This document shows, piece by piece, positions 52,149 to 62,499 of a stretch of DNA of 64,000 nucleotides. The first letter of the stretch is position 1; the number at the start of each line of letters is the position of its first letter. The notes beneath the pieces were generated by a model. The model was not told the origin of the DNA. It searched no databases and worked only from the letters and a program-made list of their open reading frames with translations. A program made the translations under genes and the position numbers. Source of the stretch: Rhizobium sp. RCAM05350 (GTDB lineage: Bacteria; Pseudomonadota; Alphaproteobacteria; Rhizobiales; Rhizobiaceae); assembly GCA_024426085.1 (NCBI GenBank), contig CP087971.1:194001-258000 (forward strand). Direction: 5' to 3'.

Positions 52149-53052
52149 GCCCGGCTCTCCCGTGCAAGCTTCGGGTCAAGCGCATCGCGCAGCGCTTCAC
52201 CGAAGAAGGTGAAACCGATCGTTGCCAGGATCAGCGGCAGGCCGCCGGCGATCACCGGCAGCGGCGTGGTGCGAATGACCGAAAAGCCGTCGGAGAGGAT
52301 ATTGCCCCAGCTCGGATCCGCGGTTTGACGCCAAGCCCCAGAAAGGACAGGCCCGCCTCCAGCGTGATGACGGTGGACAGGTCGAGGCAGGCGAGGATCA
52401 GCAGAGGTCCGATGACATTCGGCAAAAGATGCACGAACAGGATGCGGCCAAGACCGGCATTCATTGCCTGTTCCGCCTTGATGAAATCGCGCGCCTTGAT
52501 GCTCAGCGTCTGCGTGCGGATCAGCCGGCCATAGCTCGGAACCGAATAGATCACGATGACGAAGATGACGGTGGGGACGCCAGGCCCGAGCAGCACGACC
52601 ATGGCAAGCCCGAACATGATCATCGGCAGCGAACTCAGGCTATCGAAAACGAGGATCAGGCAGGCATCGAGCCAGCGCGGGCCATAGCCGGCAATCAGCC
52701 CCAGCGGCAAAGCCACAGCCACCGCCACCGCCAAGGACACCAGCGCCACGGTCATCGCCGTTCGGGTGCCGAGGATGACGCGGGAGAACAGGTCGCGGCC
52801 GAGCTGATCGGTGCCGAGCAGGTGGTTGAGCGACGGATCGGCCAGACGCTGCTTGACGCTGATCACTGTCGGCGAATAGGGCGCGATCCAGGGGGCAAAC
52901 AGAGCGATGAGCACGATCAATGCCACCAGTGCGCAGCCGATAGCACCGAGCGGCGTAGAGACCACCTGCCGCAGGGTGGCGGCGATGCGCGACAGCCTGC
53001 CGGGCTCGGGAACGGCAGCGCGGGAAAGGATGTCCGGTGCCGCGAGTGCCAT
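52145..53052 (-). CDS. Peptide-type ABC permease (DppC-like), frameshifted near 3' end
   Basis: About 302 residues, one shift near 52320. The first membrane segment is GAIGCALVALIVLIALFAPW. The signature is HLLGTDQLGRDLFSRVILGT, the EAA-type loop is RDFIKAEQAMNAGLGRILFV, and VITLEAGLSFLGLGVKP precedes the break. The tail resumes as SWGNILSDGFSVIRTTPLPV and ends LRDALDPKLARESRA. It forms the channel with the DppB-like subunit, whose stop lies one base upstream of this start. Confidence 0.88.
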
Positions 53053-53053
53053 G

Positions 53054-53998
53054 TTACAAAGCGCTCCTGACGCGCGGGTCGATGAAGGCCGTGACCACAT
53101 CGGCAATGATCATGCAGGTGACATAGAGGCCGGAGGTCATCAGAACCGTGCCCATGACGACCGGATAGTTGCGGGAGATCACCGCATCATAGGTCATCTT
53201 GCCGAGCCCTGGCCGGGAGAAGACAATCTCGGCGAAGACCGAGCCGGTGAGCAACCCGCCAAAGCCGATGGCGATGACCGACAGGACGGCGAGAAAGGCC
53301 TGTTTCAGCGCGTAGCGGTAGATGATACGGCGCTCAGGCACGCCGAAGGACCGTAACGTTCGGACATAGCCTTCGCCCATCGCCTCGATCATCGCCGCCC
53401 GCACGATGCGCGAGACATAACCGACCCAACCCAGCCCGATAGCAAAGGACGGCAGGATCAGCGCCTTCGCCTGCCCCAGTATGTCGCCGGGTTCGCCGGC
53501 GCCGATGGCAGGCAGCCAGTTGAGCGTGACGGCGAAGATCAGCAGCGAATAAAGCGACACCACGAAGGAGGGCACGGCTACCAGCCCGACGGACAGGACG
53601 CCGATCAGCCAGTCCGGCCAGCGGCCGTGATGCACGACGGCGGCGCAGCCGAGTACGATGCCGAGCGCAACGGCCCAGATGAAACTGGCCACAGCCAAGG
53701 TGACGGTATAGGGGAGCACTTCGAGGATCATCGTGACGACAGGCCGGCGGCTCCAGACATCCTCGCCGAGATTGCCCTGCGCAAGGCGGCCAAGAAACAC
53801 GCCGAGCTGTTCGATCACCGGCCTGTTGAGCCCCATCATCTGGCGAAAGGCGTCGCGCATTTCCGGCGTCGAGCGCGGCCCGAGCGCCACCACGGTCGGG
53901 TCGCCGGGGATCATGTGCATCATGCCGAACAGCAAGAGAGCGACGATCAGCAGGATGACGAGACCGAGGGCGATGCGACGCAGGATGTAGAGTGTCAT
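53054..53998 (-). CDS. Peptide-type ABC permease (DppB-like)
   Basis: Intact, 314 residues from the ATG at 53996-53998. It starts MTLYILRRIALGLVILLIVA, followed by FGMMHMIPGDPTVVALG, the DppB opening. About six membrane segments are visible. The EAA-type loop is GEGYVRTLRSFGVPERRIIY and the last segments include TGSVFAEIVFSRPGLGKMTY. The 16-bp gap to the hydrolase gene upstream indicates one operon. It is the partner of the DppC-like permease. Confidence 0.9.
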   Translation of the reverse strand: MTLYILRRIALGLVILLIVALLLFGMMHMIPGDPTVVALGPRSTPEMRDAFRQMMGLNRPVIEQLGVFLGRLAQGNLGEDVWSRRPVVTMILEVLPYTVTLAVASFIWAVALGIVLGCAAVVHHGRWPDWLIGVLSVGLVAVPSFVVSLYSLLIFAVTLNWLPAIGAGEPGDILGQAKALILPSFAIGLGWVGYVSRIVRAAMIEAMGEGYVRTLRSFGVPERRIIYRYALKQAFLAVLSVIAIGFGGLLTGSVFAEIVFSRPGLGKMTYDAVISRNYPVVMGTVLMTSGLYVTCMIIADVVTAFIDPRVRSAL

Positions 53999-54014
53999 GG
54001 TCGCACACTCCGGG

Positions 54015-56032
54015 TCAGATATGGTCGCGGTTGAAACACGTCGTGCCCTCCCTTTCGAAAACGAGGGCGCCGCGCTCAAAGGCCTCCAGGCGCCAGGTCA
54101 GCTGGAACTGGCTGGCATTCGAAGTGAGCGTCACCTTCGAGCGCGTTGCGACGTCGGCATCACCGCTGACAAAACTCAGGTCCCAGGCGGTATCAAGATG
54201 CGCCGACAGCGGATCGCCTTCGGCGATCTGCATGCGGTCGATGACGCGGGCGCCGATGATGATGGCGCGGTCGGTCAACTGCTGGCGGCCGAAATCGCTC
54301 ATCAATGTGATGGCTTTCCGGCGCGTGCCGACGTCCATCGCCACGTTGCGGCGATGCGTTTCAGGCGAAAGTTCGATGGACGCAACGGGTGGTGACGATT
54401 CCGCCGGTTGGAAAACAGGCGTGGTCTCTTCGGAGACCGGATTGCGGACCGGCAGGGAGAGCCGACAGGTGCCGGATGCGATGGTGATGGTGGGGATGGC
54501 AGGCGACGGCCAGAGGATCGGCCAGAGCTGGGTCGTCAGCACCAGACGCAGCCGGTGACCGGCGGGAATGCGGCGACCGGTATGGTTAAGCTCGATGCGG
54601 GCCGCGAACGTTTCTCCCGGGACCAGTTTGGCCGGCGCGGCATTGCCGTTGCGATGAGTGAGGTTGAGTGCGCCCCATGTAACCAGCGTCGAGGTGCCGT
54701 TCGGGGCGACATCGCAGATTTTTGCGACGATGAAGGCATCGGGCACGTCACAGGTGGCGGTCAGTTCGACAACGGCCGCGCCGAGCATGTCGAAACCTTC
54801 GCCCAGCGGTTCCGTGTCGAAACGGAGGCCAAGGCCGTCTTCCCGGCGCTGATCGAGCGCCATGTCCGGCACGGTGCCGCCGTAACCGCCGTAACGGCCA
54901 AAATCGCGCCCGGCGGTCACCGGCGATGAGAGGATCATGGTTTGTCCCGGCTCTGCCGAAGGCGAGAGCGTCCCGTCGTTCAGATGCAGGAGGCGCTGCG
55001 AGACATTTGGTGATGGCCAGGAGGGATCGCCGACCCAGCGGCCGGGATGGTCGGGATAAAACGGTGCTGGTGCGTGCGGCTCGACGATCCAGGTGGTGTA
55101 GGCCGGCTCGTCCATGATGCCGGTATCGACACCCTCCAGCCAATGCCGCCACCAGCGGATCGCCTCCTGTAGGTAGCCGATCACCGGGCCGGGATCGCCG
55201 AGGAACGGATAGGCGTGGCTCCACGGACCGATCAGCCCCTTGCGGGGGCCGGACAGGCCCTGCATCAGGCGCGGCACGGCATTGAAATAGGTGTCGTCCC
55301 AACCGCTGATGGCGTAGACCGGGATGCTGATTTTCGAAAAATCCTCGCAGACGGAGCCGCGCTGCCAATAGGCGTCGCGGCGCTGGTGCTTCATCCAGGT
55401 GTCGGACCAGCAGGTTGTGGCTTCCAATCTTTCCAGCCACATGTCCCGCCAGCGGTCGCCGACGATCTGCAGATCCGGCGGCAGGGCGCCGAGGCCGAGA
55501 ATGAAGGAGGACCACATGGCGTCCTCGGTCAACAGACAGCCGCCGAAATAGTGCACGTCGTCGGCATAGCGATCGTCGGAGCAACAGAGCGCGATCACTG
55601 CCTTCAGCGCAGGCGGCTGGCGGGCCGCGACCTGTAGCGCTTGAACCCGCCCCAGGAGATGCCGGTCATACCGACCGAGCCGGTCGACCAGGATTGTGCC
55701 GCAAGCCAGGCGATGATCTCCTCGGCGTCGTCGAATTCCTGCTCGGTATATTCGTCGCTCAGGATGCCTTCGCTGTCGCCGGAGCCGCGGATATCGACCC
55801 GGCAGCAGGCAAAGCCGTGGCCGGCGACATAGGGGTGCATCTTCAGATCGCGAAACACCGTGCCGTCGCGGCGGCGATAAGGGATGAGTTCAAGGATTGC
55901 CGGGACCGGTCGGACCTCTGCATCCGCAGGAAGCCAGATCGTGGCGGCGAGCCGGGTACCGTCCTTCATCGGGATGAAGACTGGATCGATGCAGCGCACC
56001 GGGCGCGGGAAGGTATCGACGACTTCGGTCAT
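54015..56032 (-). CDS. CocE/NonD family hydrolase (X-Pro dipeptidyl-peptidase-like), frameshifted
   Basis: About 672 residues, one shift near 55635. The alpha/beta-hydrolase part has VFIPMKDGTRLAATIWLPAD, CCRVDIRGSGDSEGILSDEY and the nucleophile elbow GSVGMTGISWGGFK with the Gly-x-Ser-x-Gly serine. The acid/His region is IPVYAISGWDDTYFNAVPRL with GPWSHAYPFLGDP. A C-terminal jelly-roll domain follows (TCDVPDAFIVAKICDVAPNG; AGHRLRLVLTTQLWPILWPS). Members cleave esters (cocaine esterase) or X-Pro peptides, or deacylate antibiotics. No signal peptide is seen, so it acts on imported substrate. In this operon it may release an N-methylated acid or alcohol for the demethylases. Confidence 0.87.
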
Positions 56033-57300
56033 GGTGTCCCCTCCCCCTTGCCATCCACGTCGGTGGCGTCGTCCTTGCGCGGCAGCCATTCGTAGACGGC
56101 CGGTGAGGTCTGGGGATAGGTGACGAAATCCTCGCGATTGCCGACATCCGGCTGCTGGGTGCGCCGCCACAGGGCAAAACCTGCAAAGGCAAGGGAAAGG
56201 ACAATGGCGTACCAGAAGAAGGACGCTGCACCGAAGTGCTCGACACCGGTCGCGGCAATTGCCGGTCCGATCATCCCGCCTAAGGCCCAGACGAGCAACA
56301 GATTGGAGGAGAGCGACACAAATTCCGACGATGTGGCGCGGTCGTTGGCATGGGCGACGCCAAGCGGATAGAAGATTTCCGAAATGCCGCCAAACACCGA
56401 AAACAGGATCAGCAGCATCCAGAACGGCGTGCCTGCATCGACCAGCAGAAACAGCGCGCAGACAGCAGCGAGGACGACGGCAAGCCACAACATCATGCTG
56501 CGCCGGTCGAGACGATCGGATAAAGCACCCAGCGGAAATTGCAGGAACAGCGCCCCGAGCGACACCGCCGCCATCAGCACGACGATGCGGTCCTGGGCAA
56601 AGCCGAGTTCAAGCCCGTAGAGCGAACCGATGCTGGCGAAGGTCGACGAAATCAATCCGGTCATCAGGCAGGCGAGCGTGCCGAGCGGCGATGTCCTGAA
56701 GGCGCGCAGGAAGTGCACGCCGACCGGCGCATGCAGCTGCGGCTCGCCGACCCAGACGGCGGTGACCGGAACAAGTGCCAGGGCATAGAAGGCGGCAGCG
56801 ATCATCAGCATGCCGCTGCCGGCCGGATCGATATTGCGTGCCAGCAATTGGCCCAGGCCATAGAACAGGCCGAGAACCAGAACATAGAGGGTGAGCGTGC
56901 GGCCGCGGCCTGCGTTCGGGACCATCGCGTTCAGCCAGCTTTCGATGATCACCGACTGTCCCGCATTGACGAAACCCATCACCGCCATGATGACCATGAA
57001 CACGGCAACGCCGGGCTCGATGCCAAGCGACAAAAGCAGCACGGCAGACAGCGCAGAAAACGCGGCATAGGCCCGCACTTCGCCTACGGAGCGGATCAGC
57101 CGAACCGACCCCATGCAGCCGATGAGAAAGCCAGCCCCCTCCGCCATAACGACAAGGCCGACAATATTGGCGCCATCTCCGTTCGCGACGATGCGCAATG
57201 GCAATAACGTATGAAACAGCCCCGAGCCCGCCGCATGGAGGGCGCCACCGGCAAGCGGTGACGCGATCGACCATGGAGACAGGCTCTGGACCGCATTCAT
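56029..57300 (-). CDS. MFS transporter
   Basis: Intact, 423 residues from the ATG at 57298-57300. It has twelve probable membrane helices, for example ANIVGLVVMAEGAGFLIGCM, GVAVFMVIMAVMGFVNAGQS, LFYGLGQLLARNIDP and LMTGLISSTFASIGSLYGLE. The inter-domain motif GALSDRLDRRSMMLWLAVVL is the usual MFS GxxxDRxxRR element. Its short hydrophilic C-terminus (PAVYEWLPRKDDATDVDGKG) overlaps the start of the hydrolase gene by four bases. It may import an alternative substrate form or export a product such as a demethylated acid. Confidence 0.9.
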   Translation of the reverse strand: MNAVQSLSPWSIASPLAGGALHAAGSGLFHTLLPLRIVANGDGANIVGLVVMAEGAGFLIGCMGSVRLIRSVGEVRAYAAFSALSAVLLLSLGIEPGVAVFMVIMAVMGFVNAGQSVIIESWLNAMVPNAGRGRTLTLYVLVLGLFYGLGQLLARNIDPAGSGMLMIAAAFYALALVPVTAVWVGEPQLHAPVGVHFLRAFRTSPLGTLACLMTGLISSTFASIGSLYGLELGFAQDRIVVLMAAVSLGALFLQFPLGALSDRLDRRSMMLWLAVVLAAVCALFLLVDAGTPFWMLLILFSVFGGISEIFYPLGVAHANDRATSSEFVSLSSNLLLVWALGGMIGPAIAATGVEHFGAASFFWYAIVLSLAFAGFALWRRTQQPDVGNREDFVTYPQTSPAVYEWLPRKDDATDVDGKGEGTP

Positions 57301-57313
57301 CGACCCCGCTCCC

Positions 57314-59417
57314 CTATTCTGCGGCGACGCGCGGCGCGAAGTCCCGCGCGGCATCGACGAACGGCGTATCGCGGCGATAGGGTTTATGCATGTCCAGAGT
57401 GCCGAGTTCACGGGCGAGTTTGTGGCCACTGTGGACGGCATGGGTTATGGCGCCGGGGGGCGAGCACATCGCCGATGCGTTCGACGCTGCGGATGCCGGC
57501 GGCGGTGACGTCCTCAGAGCGGGCCAGCAACGCTTCATGAAGTTCGTTGCGGGGGACACGCATGCCGACGATCAGGACCGACCGGCAGTCAATGCGAATC
57601 TGCTCGCCGTTGAACAGATGCGTCAGTGTGGCGGTTTCCCCATCGAAAGCTGTGACCATATGCAATGTCGTTACCGGCACATTGCGCTTGGCAAGTGCCT
57701 TGTGCACCAGCGGCAGCTCGTTGGTCATGATCGTCCAGGCCGAGGCTTGTCCCGCCGGGGTCACATAAGAGACTTCGATACCCTGAGCGGCGAGATGTTC
57801 GGTGAGCACGCCGCCCATGTAATAATTGTCGAAATCGAAGACGAGGACCGGTCCTTCCGGCAGCCGTCCCGCAGCAACATCGTCGGGCGTGAAGACATTG
57901 GCATGTTCCAGCTTTCCGACGGGGATTTCCAGCGTCGAATACAGCATGTTTGTCCATCGGGCGCCGGTGGCGACGACGACATGATCGGGGGCCAGATCGA
58001 TGATCTCGTCGACGCCCAGCGGACTTTCCAGATACATCGAGATGTTGGTCATCTCGTTCAGGCGCCCCAGCCGGTATTCGGCGACACGGTTCCAGGCCGA
58101 CAGGCCCGGCAACGTCTTCTCGAAGGTCAGGCGGCCGCCGAAGGTACGCCCGGCATCCGCCAGCGTCACCTCGTGGCCGGCCCGGCCAAGCGTCAGGGCG
58201 CATTCAAGGCCGGCAGGGCCGCCACCGACGATCAGCAGGCGTTCCTTCTTTGCTGCCGGTGACACCCGCTCCGGATGCCAGCCCCGCCGCCACTCCTCGC
58301 CGGCGGTCGGGTTCTGGGTACAACGGACGGGCACGCCGTCATGCCAGCTGGAAATGCAGATGTTGCAGCCGATGCATTCGCGGATTTCCTCCATCCGTCC
58401 TTCCCTGATCTTGGAGGGAAGGAAGGGATCGGCGATCGACGGGCGGGCGCCGCCGATGAAATCGAGCACGCCCCTGGCAGATCTGCGACACCATCGTATC
58501 GGGTGAGGTGAAGCGGCCGACGCCGACCACCGGCTTTTCGTCAGCGACTTGACGAAATCGATCACCGGCTCGTGGCTACCCTCACCGGTGAAGCGCGAGG
58601 CGGAACAGTCGGTCGGGCTCGAGTCCATCTTGACGTCGAACAAGTCGGGACAGTCCGCCAGAAGCTCGATCAGCTCGTGGGCTTCTGACGGTTGGTTCTG
58701 GCCGGGTCGGCCACGAAGCTCTTCCAGGCTGACACGCAGCGCGACGCCGCAATGCTCGCCGACGGCATCCTTGGTGACCTCGATCAATTCGCGCACAAAG
58801 CGGACCCGGTTGGCGATCGAGCCGCCATATTCGTCGGTTCGGAGATTGTATTCGGGCAAAAGGAACTCGTAACCGAGATAGCCCATGCCGGCATAGACGT
58901 AGACGATGTCGAAGCCGGCACTGAGGGCCTTGCGCGCAGCTTCTGCCTGCCATTTCAGCACGTCGCGAATGTCCGACTTGTCCATCACCTTCGGCCGCAG
59001 ATTGCCCATGAAGCCGATATGCGTCGCCATCCAGGGGATGCCCGAGGGCGATAGCGGCGGCAGGCGGCTTGCCCGGTTCATGACCGCGGCACCACCATGC
59101 CAGAGCTCAACGCCAGCCAGCGACCCATGCTTGTGAACCGCGTCCGTCATCAGCGCATGGGCGCGAATATCGTTGTCGTCCCACATCGTCGCCATAGGCA
59201 GGGGCGCGTCGTCGGAGCTCGGATCGGTGGAGCAGGCGCCGGTACAGACAACGCCCCAGCCGCCTTCGGCTTTGGCCTCGCGGAAGGCGGCGCGCACGCG
59301 TGGCAGGGCATTGGTCATGCCGCTTGCATGCGGCACCTGATAGAAGCGATTGGGCGCCGTGACCGGGCCGATCCGCACAGGTTCAAACAGCACGTCGTAA
59401 CGGGAATCCCGCACCAT
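57314..59417 (-). CDS. Trimethylamine/dimethylamine dehydrogenase-like flavoprotein, second copy, frameshifted
   Basis: About 700 residues. The main frame is open from 59417 to about 57470, except for a compensated pair of shifts between 58470 and 58530 that scrambles about 20 residues (the other frame reads VGVGRFTSPDTMVSQICQG there). The last 45 residues resume after a shift near 57460. Layout as in the copy at 45236: RFYQVPHASGMTNALP, GFDIVYVYAGMGYLGYEFL, YNLRTDEYGGSIANR, ARPSIADPFLPSKIREG, the cluster CIGCNICISSWHDGVPVRC, then LLIVGGGPAGLECALTLG. Trp355 of the trimethylamine enzyme appears kept here, but Tyr60 is Ala and Trp264 is Ser. It is the first gene of the minus-strand operon. The copy pair suggests two successive N-demethylations. 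Confidence 0.88.
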
Positions 59418-59501
59418 GACCTTACCTCGTTCCCCTCAACCCTTTTCGGGTTGCCCGCGCTTTGGCGACTTGTTGAGAAAAGGATAGGCAGGAAAAAATA
59501 T

Positions 59502-59533
59502 TCACGCAAGAGAAATTATACGGTCTTATAGTT
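59502..59533 (-). promoter_or_regulatory. Shared 32-bp element upstream of the second TMADH-like gene
   Basis: Read on the minus strand this is 26 of 32 identical to the element at 45119-45150 and lies 84 nt before the start codon (85 nt at the other site). The core GTATAATTT-N-TCTTGC is fully kept. The site sits in the 273-bp gap shared with the divergent TetR-type regulator, which makes it a good candidate operator of that regulator. A CAACCC-GAAAA-GGGTTG hairpin follows in the leader (about 59439-59455). Confidence 0.6.
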
Positions 59534-59690
59534 TCTCTTTTAAGATATTGTAATAACGATATTTTATGGTACTAATTCGATGCCGCATCTGTTGCGAGGG
59601 TCTTGCGGCGAGATTTTTTGGGCAGACCGAAAGCCTTTGAAATCGGCGTGATGGAAATGATAAGCCTTGTTTCGAACGAGACCTGTCCGT

Positions 59691-60336
59691 GTGATCAAGA
59701 CCAAGCCAGTGAAGAAGCCATCCACCCGCTTTCGGCGCGAAACGCCGGAGGACCGCCGTCGCCAACTCGGCGAGGCGGCGTTGCGCTGTATCGTCAAACA
59801 TGGCAATGCCGGTGTGTCGGTGCGCCAGATCTCCCGCCGAGGCCGGCGTCACCCAGGGGCTCATCACCCATCATTTCGGCGAGATCAACGAACTGATCGC
59901 CTATGCGTTCGACATCATGTCGGAGGGGCTGCTACAGGCGATTACCGCCGCCGTCGATGCCGCCCCGCCCTCGCCCCGCGAACGACTGGACGCCTTCATC
60001 GAGGCCTCGTTCTCCCCGATGCTGTTCGACCGCGACGTGCTCGGTGTCTGGGTGGTATTCTGGGGGCTAATCCTGCATTCGCCGCGCATGAGCGCTTCCC
60101 AGCAGAGCGAATATTCGTCCTATGTCGTCACCGTCGAGGGATTGCTGCAGGACTTGGCCGAAGCGGAAGGCTTTGCCATCGACAACCTGCGGCTGACGTC
60201 CATTGCCTTCACCGCGCTTCTCGACGGGCTTTGGCTTGCCTGGTGCTTGAATCCCGCCGCATTCCGCCCGGAAGATGGTATTGCGCTCTGCCGCAACTGG
60301 ATCGAAGGCATGCGGCGCAGCGCTTACGCGCAGTAG
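59691..60336 (+). CDS. TetR family regulator, BetI-like, frameshifted
   Basis: About 215 residues, one shift near 59838 inside the DNA-binding domain. Before the break: RRRQLGEAALRCIVKHGNAG then VSVRQIS. After it: AEAGVTQGLITHHFGEINEL, a TetR helix-turn-helix of the BetI type. The C-terminal part (SFSPMLFDRDVLGVWVVFWG; LTSIAFTALLDGLWLAWCLN) matches the BetI-type ligand domain. The start is the GTG at 59691 (MIKTKPVKKPSTRFRRET) or a TTG at 59667; no ATG fits. BetI represses choline-to-betaine genes and is released by choline. Divergence from the TMADH-like operon suggests control of that operon by a quaternary or methylated amine. Confidence 0.85.
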
Positions 60337-60430
60337 CTGCTTTGCGTGCCAAGCCGTCCGATGGCGCGAGGCTGACACAGCACCGTCTGATATGGGGTGC
60401 AGATTACCGCCAGTCGCAGAAGGGCCACCG

Positions 60431-61765
60431 TTACACGGCCAAAAGAAGGGCTTTCGGAGCGAGTATCTTGACTGTCAAACCCGTGGGCTTGGCATCAGAC
60501 AGCTCGATTAGACCGTGATGGGCCTGAACGATATCGGCGACGATGGAGAGGCCAAGCCCGAAGCCTGCCTTTCCTTCCACCCGTGCGTGGTCCACCTTGA
60601 AGAAAGGTTCAAGCACCCGCGCTCGCAGTTCGCTGGGAATACCCGGGCCATCGTCCAATACGGTGATTTCATAGTCCGCCTTTGTTTCTGTCAGGCGAAC
60701 CGTGACGTGGTCGGCGAACTTGACGCCGTTGTCGCAGAGATTGGTGATTGCCCGCATCATCGCCAGTGGTTTGCAATGAACGATCATTCTATCCGGCCCG
60801 TCAGTAGCGGACCTGAAAACCGATATCGGTGAATTCAGCGCAAACGGTCTGCAGGACGCTGACGATATCGGCCTTTTGCATCGGTTCAATCGCATAGTCG
60901 TCCCTGAGATAATTCAGGCTTTCAGTGAGCAGGCGATCGATGCGAACCACGTCCGAAAGCAGCGCATCGCGCAGGGGGCCTTCTTCCAGGCGTTCGATCC
61001 GCAGTCGCAACCGCGTCAGAGGGGTCCTGAGATCATGACCAATCCCCCGCAGCATGCGCGTTCGTGATCCGACCATGACCCGGATGCGGCTTCGCATGCC
61101 GTTGAGCGCGCGAAAGCGCAATAATTTCCACCGAACCGCGCTCCCTGAAAATCTGGGAACGGTTTGCGATATCGGCTTCGTTGGCAGCCTGCGAAATCCG
61201 CCTGATCGGCTCGGTAATGGTTTTGATGGCAAAGAGGAAGAAGAATAACACCAGCACAATGATGGCAACGATGTAATAGGATCCCTGGCTGACGGTCGCA
61301 CTGGTCAGGATAGCATCCGAAATGCCGCTGAGAACGAGAAGCGTCGCGTCATCGACTTTCAAGGCGATGACCCTCTCGCCGTTAAGAAAAGTCCGCCAGC
61401 CTCCAATGGGCGGCGTTGCGCCATCGGTCAGGGAACAGCCATTCGACGACGGATGCAGCAGCGCCCCCGACCTCCGGTGATTCCGTAAAGCGCTCGCTGA
61501 CCGAAATCGGCTGGAGCGAGAGCTTCCAGCCTGCCCGGCCGGCATTGGCGAGAATGAGGTCACGCTCCTGCGGGTTGGAAAATCTCAAAAGCTGCGCAAT
61601 GGCGTTGACCCGCTCGGTGATGGTTTCCATGTTCAGGCGCGCCGGCGTCGCTTTTGCCCAGCGCTCCAACGCACGGCCTGCAACAATTACCGTCAGCAAA
61701 GCCGCAAAGATAATGAAGGTAATCTGGCCGCGGATCGTGCCGGGTACGAGACGGTTCAACCTCAT
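60431..61765 (-). CDS. Sensor histidine kinase (EnvZ-like), frameshifted
   Basis: About 445 residues over three shifts (near 61430, 61110 and 60820). The N-terminal membrane segment is ITFIIFAALLTVIVAG. A periplasmic region of roughly 130 residues follows, then the second segment YYIVAIIVLVLFFFLFAIKT and a HAMP-like linker (ITEPIRRISQAANEADI). The H box is RGIGHDLRTPLTRLRLRIER, the N box is ITNLCDNGVKFAD, then LDDGPGIPSELRARVLEPFF and GKAGFGLGLSIVADIVQAHH. It overlaps the response regulator by ATGA, so they form one two-component system. The divergent MipA/OmpV gene is a likely target. Confidence 0.87.
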
Positions 61766-62499
61766 ATCTCTTCGACCGTCGCGGTGAACATATATCCGCC
61801 GAGCCTGACTGTTTTGACGAGAACGGGATCTCGTGCATCCACCTCGATCTTCTGTCGCAGACGGCTGATGTGCACGTCGATGCTGCGTTCTATCGGTCCG
61901 GCCAGGCCGGCATGCGTCACCCCGAGCAACTGTTCTCTCGTCAGGACGCGGCCCGGATTTCGGCAGAATGCCAACAGGAGGTCGAACTCATGTGTTGTCA
62001 TCGCCACGCGGGCGTCGCTGGGATTATGCACTTGCCGCCGGAGTGGGTCGAGACGCCAGCCATCGAAACGCAGCAGCCTTTGCCGGGGTCCATTCAGCGG
62101 CGGCAGCGCCGAGCGCCGGAGAAGTCCGCGGATGCGTGCAATCAGCTCGCGCAGGTTGAAGGGTTTGGTGACGTAGTCGTCGGCGCCGATCTCAAGGCCG
62201 ACGATGCGGTCGATTTCACCATCGACTGCCGTTAGCATGAGAATGGGAATATCCGTGGTGACGCGCAGGCGGCGGCACAGGCTCAGGCCGGTTTCTCCCG
62301 GCAGCATCACGTCCAGAATGACCAGATTGAAGTTCGAAACCCGCATGCGAGCATCCATTACCATCCCGTCCGCGGCAATTTCGGCAGCCATGCCGCTTTC
62401 GTTGAGACTATCCCTCAGCATGCCGGCGATTTGGATATCGTCCTCGACGATCAGGATTTGGGATGCATCCGGCAAAGCTCGACTTCTCTCACCGTGCAT
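61762..62499 (-). CDS. OmpR family response regulator
   Basis: Intact, 245 residues. The receiver domain has the acidic pocket QILIVEDDIQIAGML, the acceptor Asp in LVILDVMLPGETGLSLCRRL, and the Lys of GADDYVTKPFNLRELIARIR. The C-terminal winged helix has VAMTTHEFDLLLAFCRNPGR, VLTREQLLGVTHAG and RSIDVHISRLRQKIEVDARD. It is the first gene of the pair with the kinase, 233 bp from the divergent outer-membrane gene. That gap probably contains its binding sites, although I could not pick out direct repeats with confidence. Confidence 0.92.
   Translation of the reverse strand: MHGERSRALPDASQILIVEDDIQIAGMLRDSLNESGMAAEIAADGMVMDARMRVSNFNLVILDVMLPGETGLSLCRRLRVTTDIPILMLTAVDGEIDRIVGLEIGADDYVTKPFNLRELIARIRGLLRRSALPPLNGPRQRLLRFDGWRLDPLRRQVHNPSDARVAMTTHEFDLLLAFCRNPGRVLTREQLLGVTHAGLAGPIERSIDVHISRLRQKIEVDARDPVLVKTVRLGGYMFTATVEEI

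Noticed and set aside
57390-58262. A 290-residue plus-strand frame antisense to the second TMADH-like gene
   Set aside because: Shadow of the third codon positions of the real gene.
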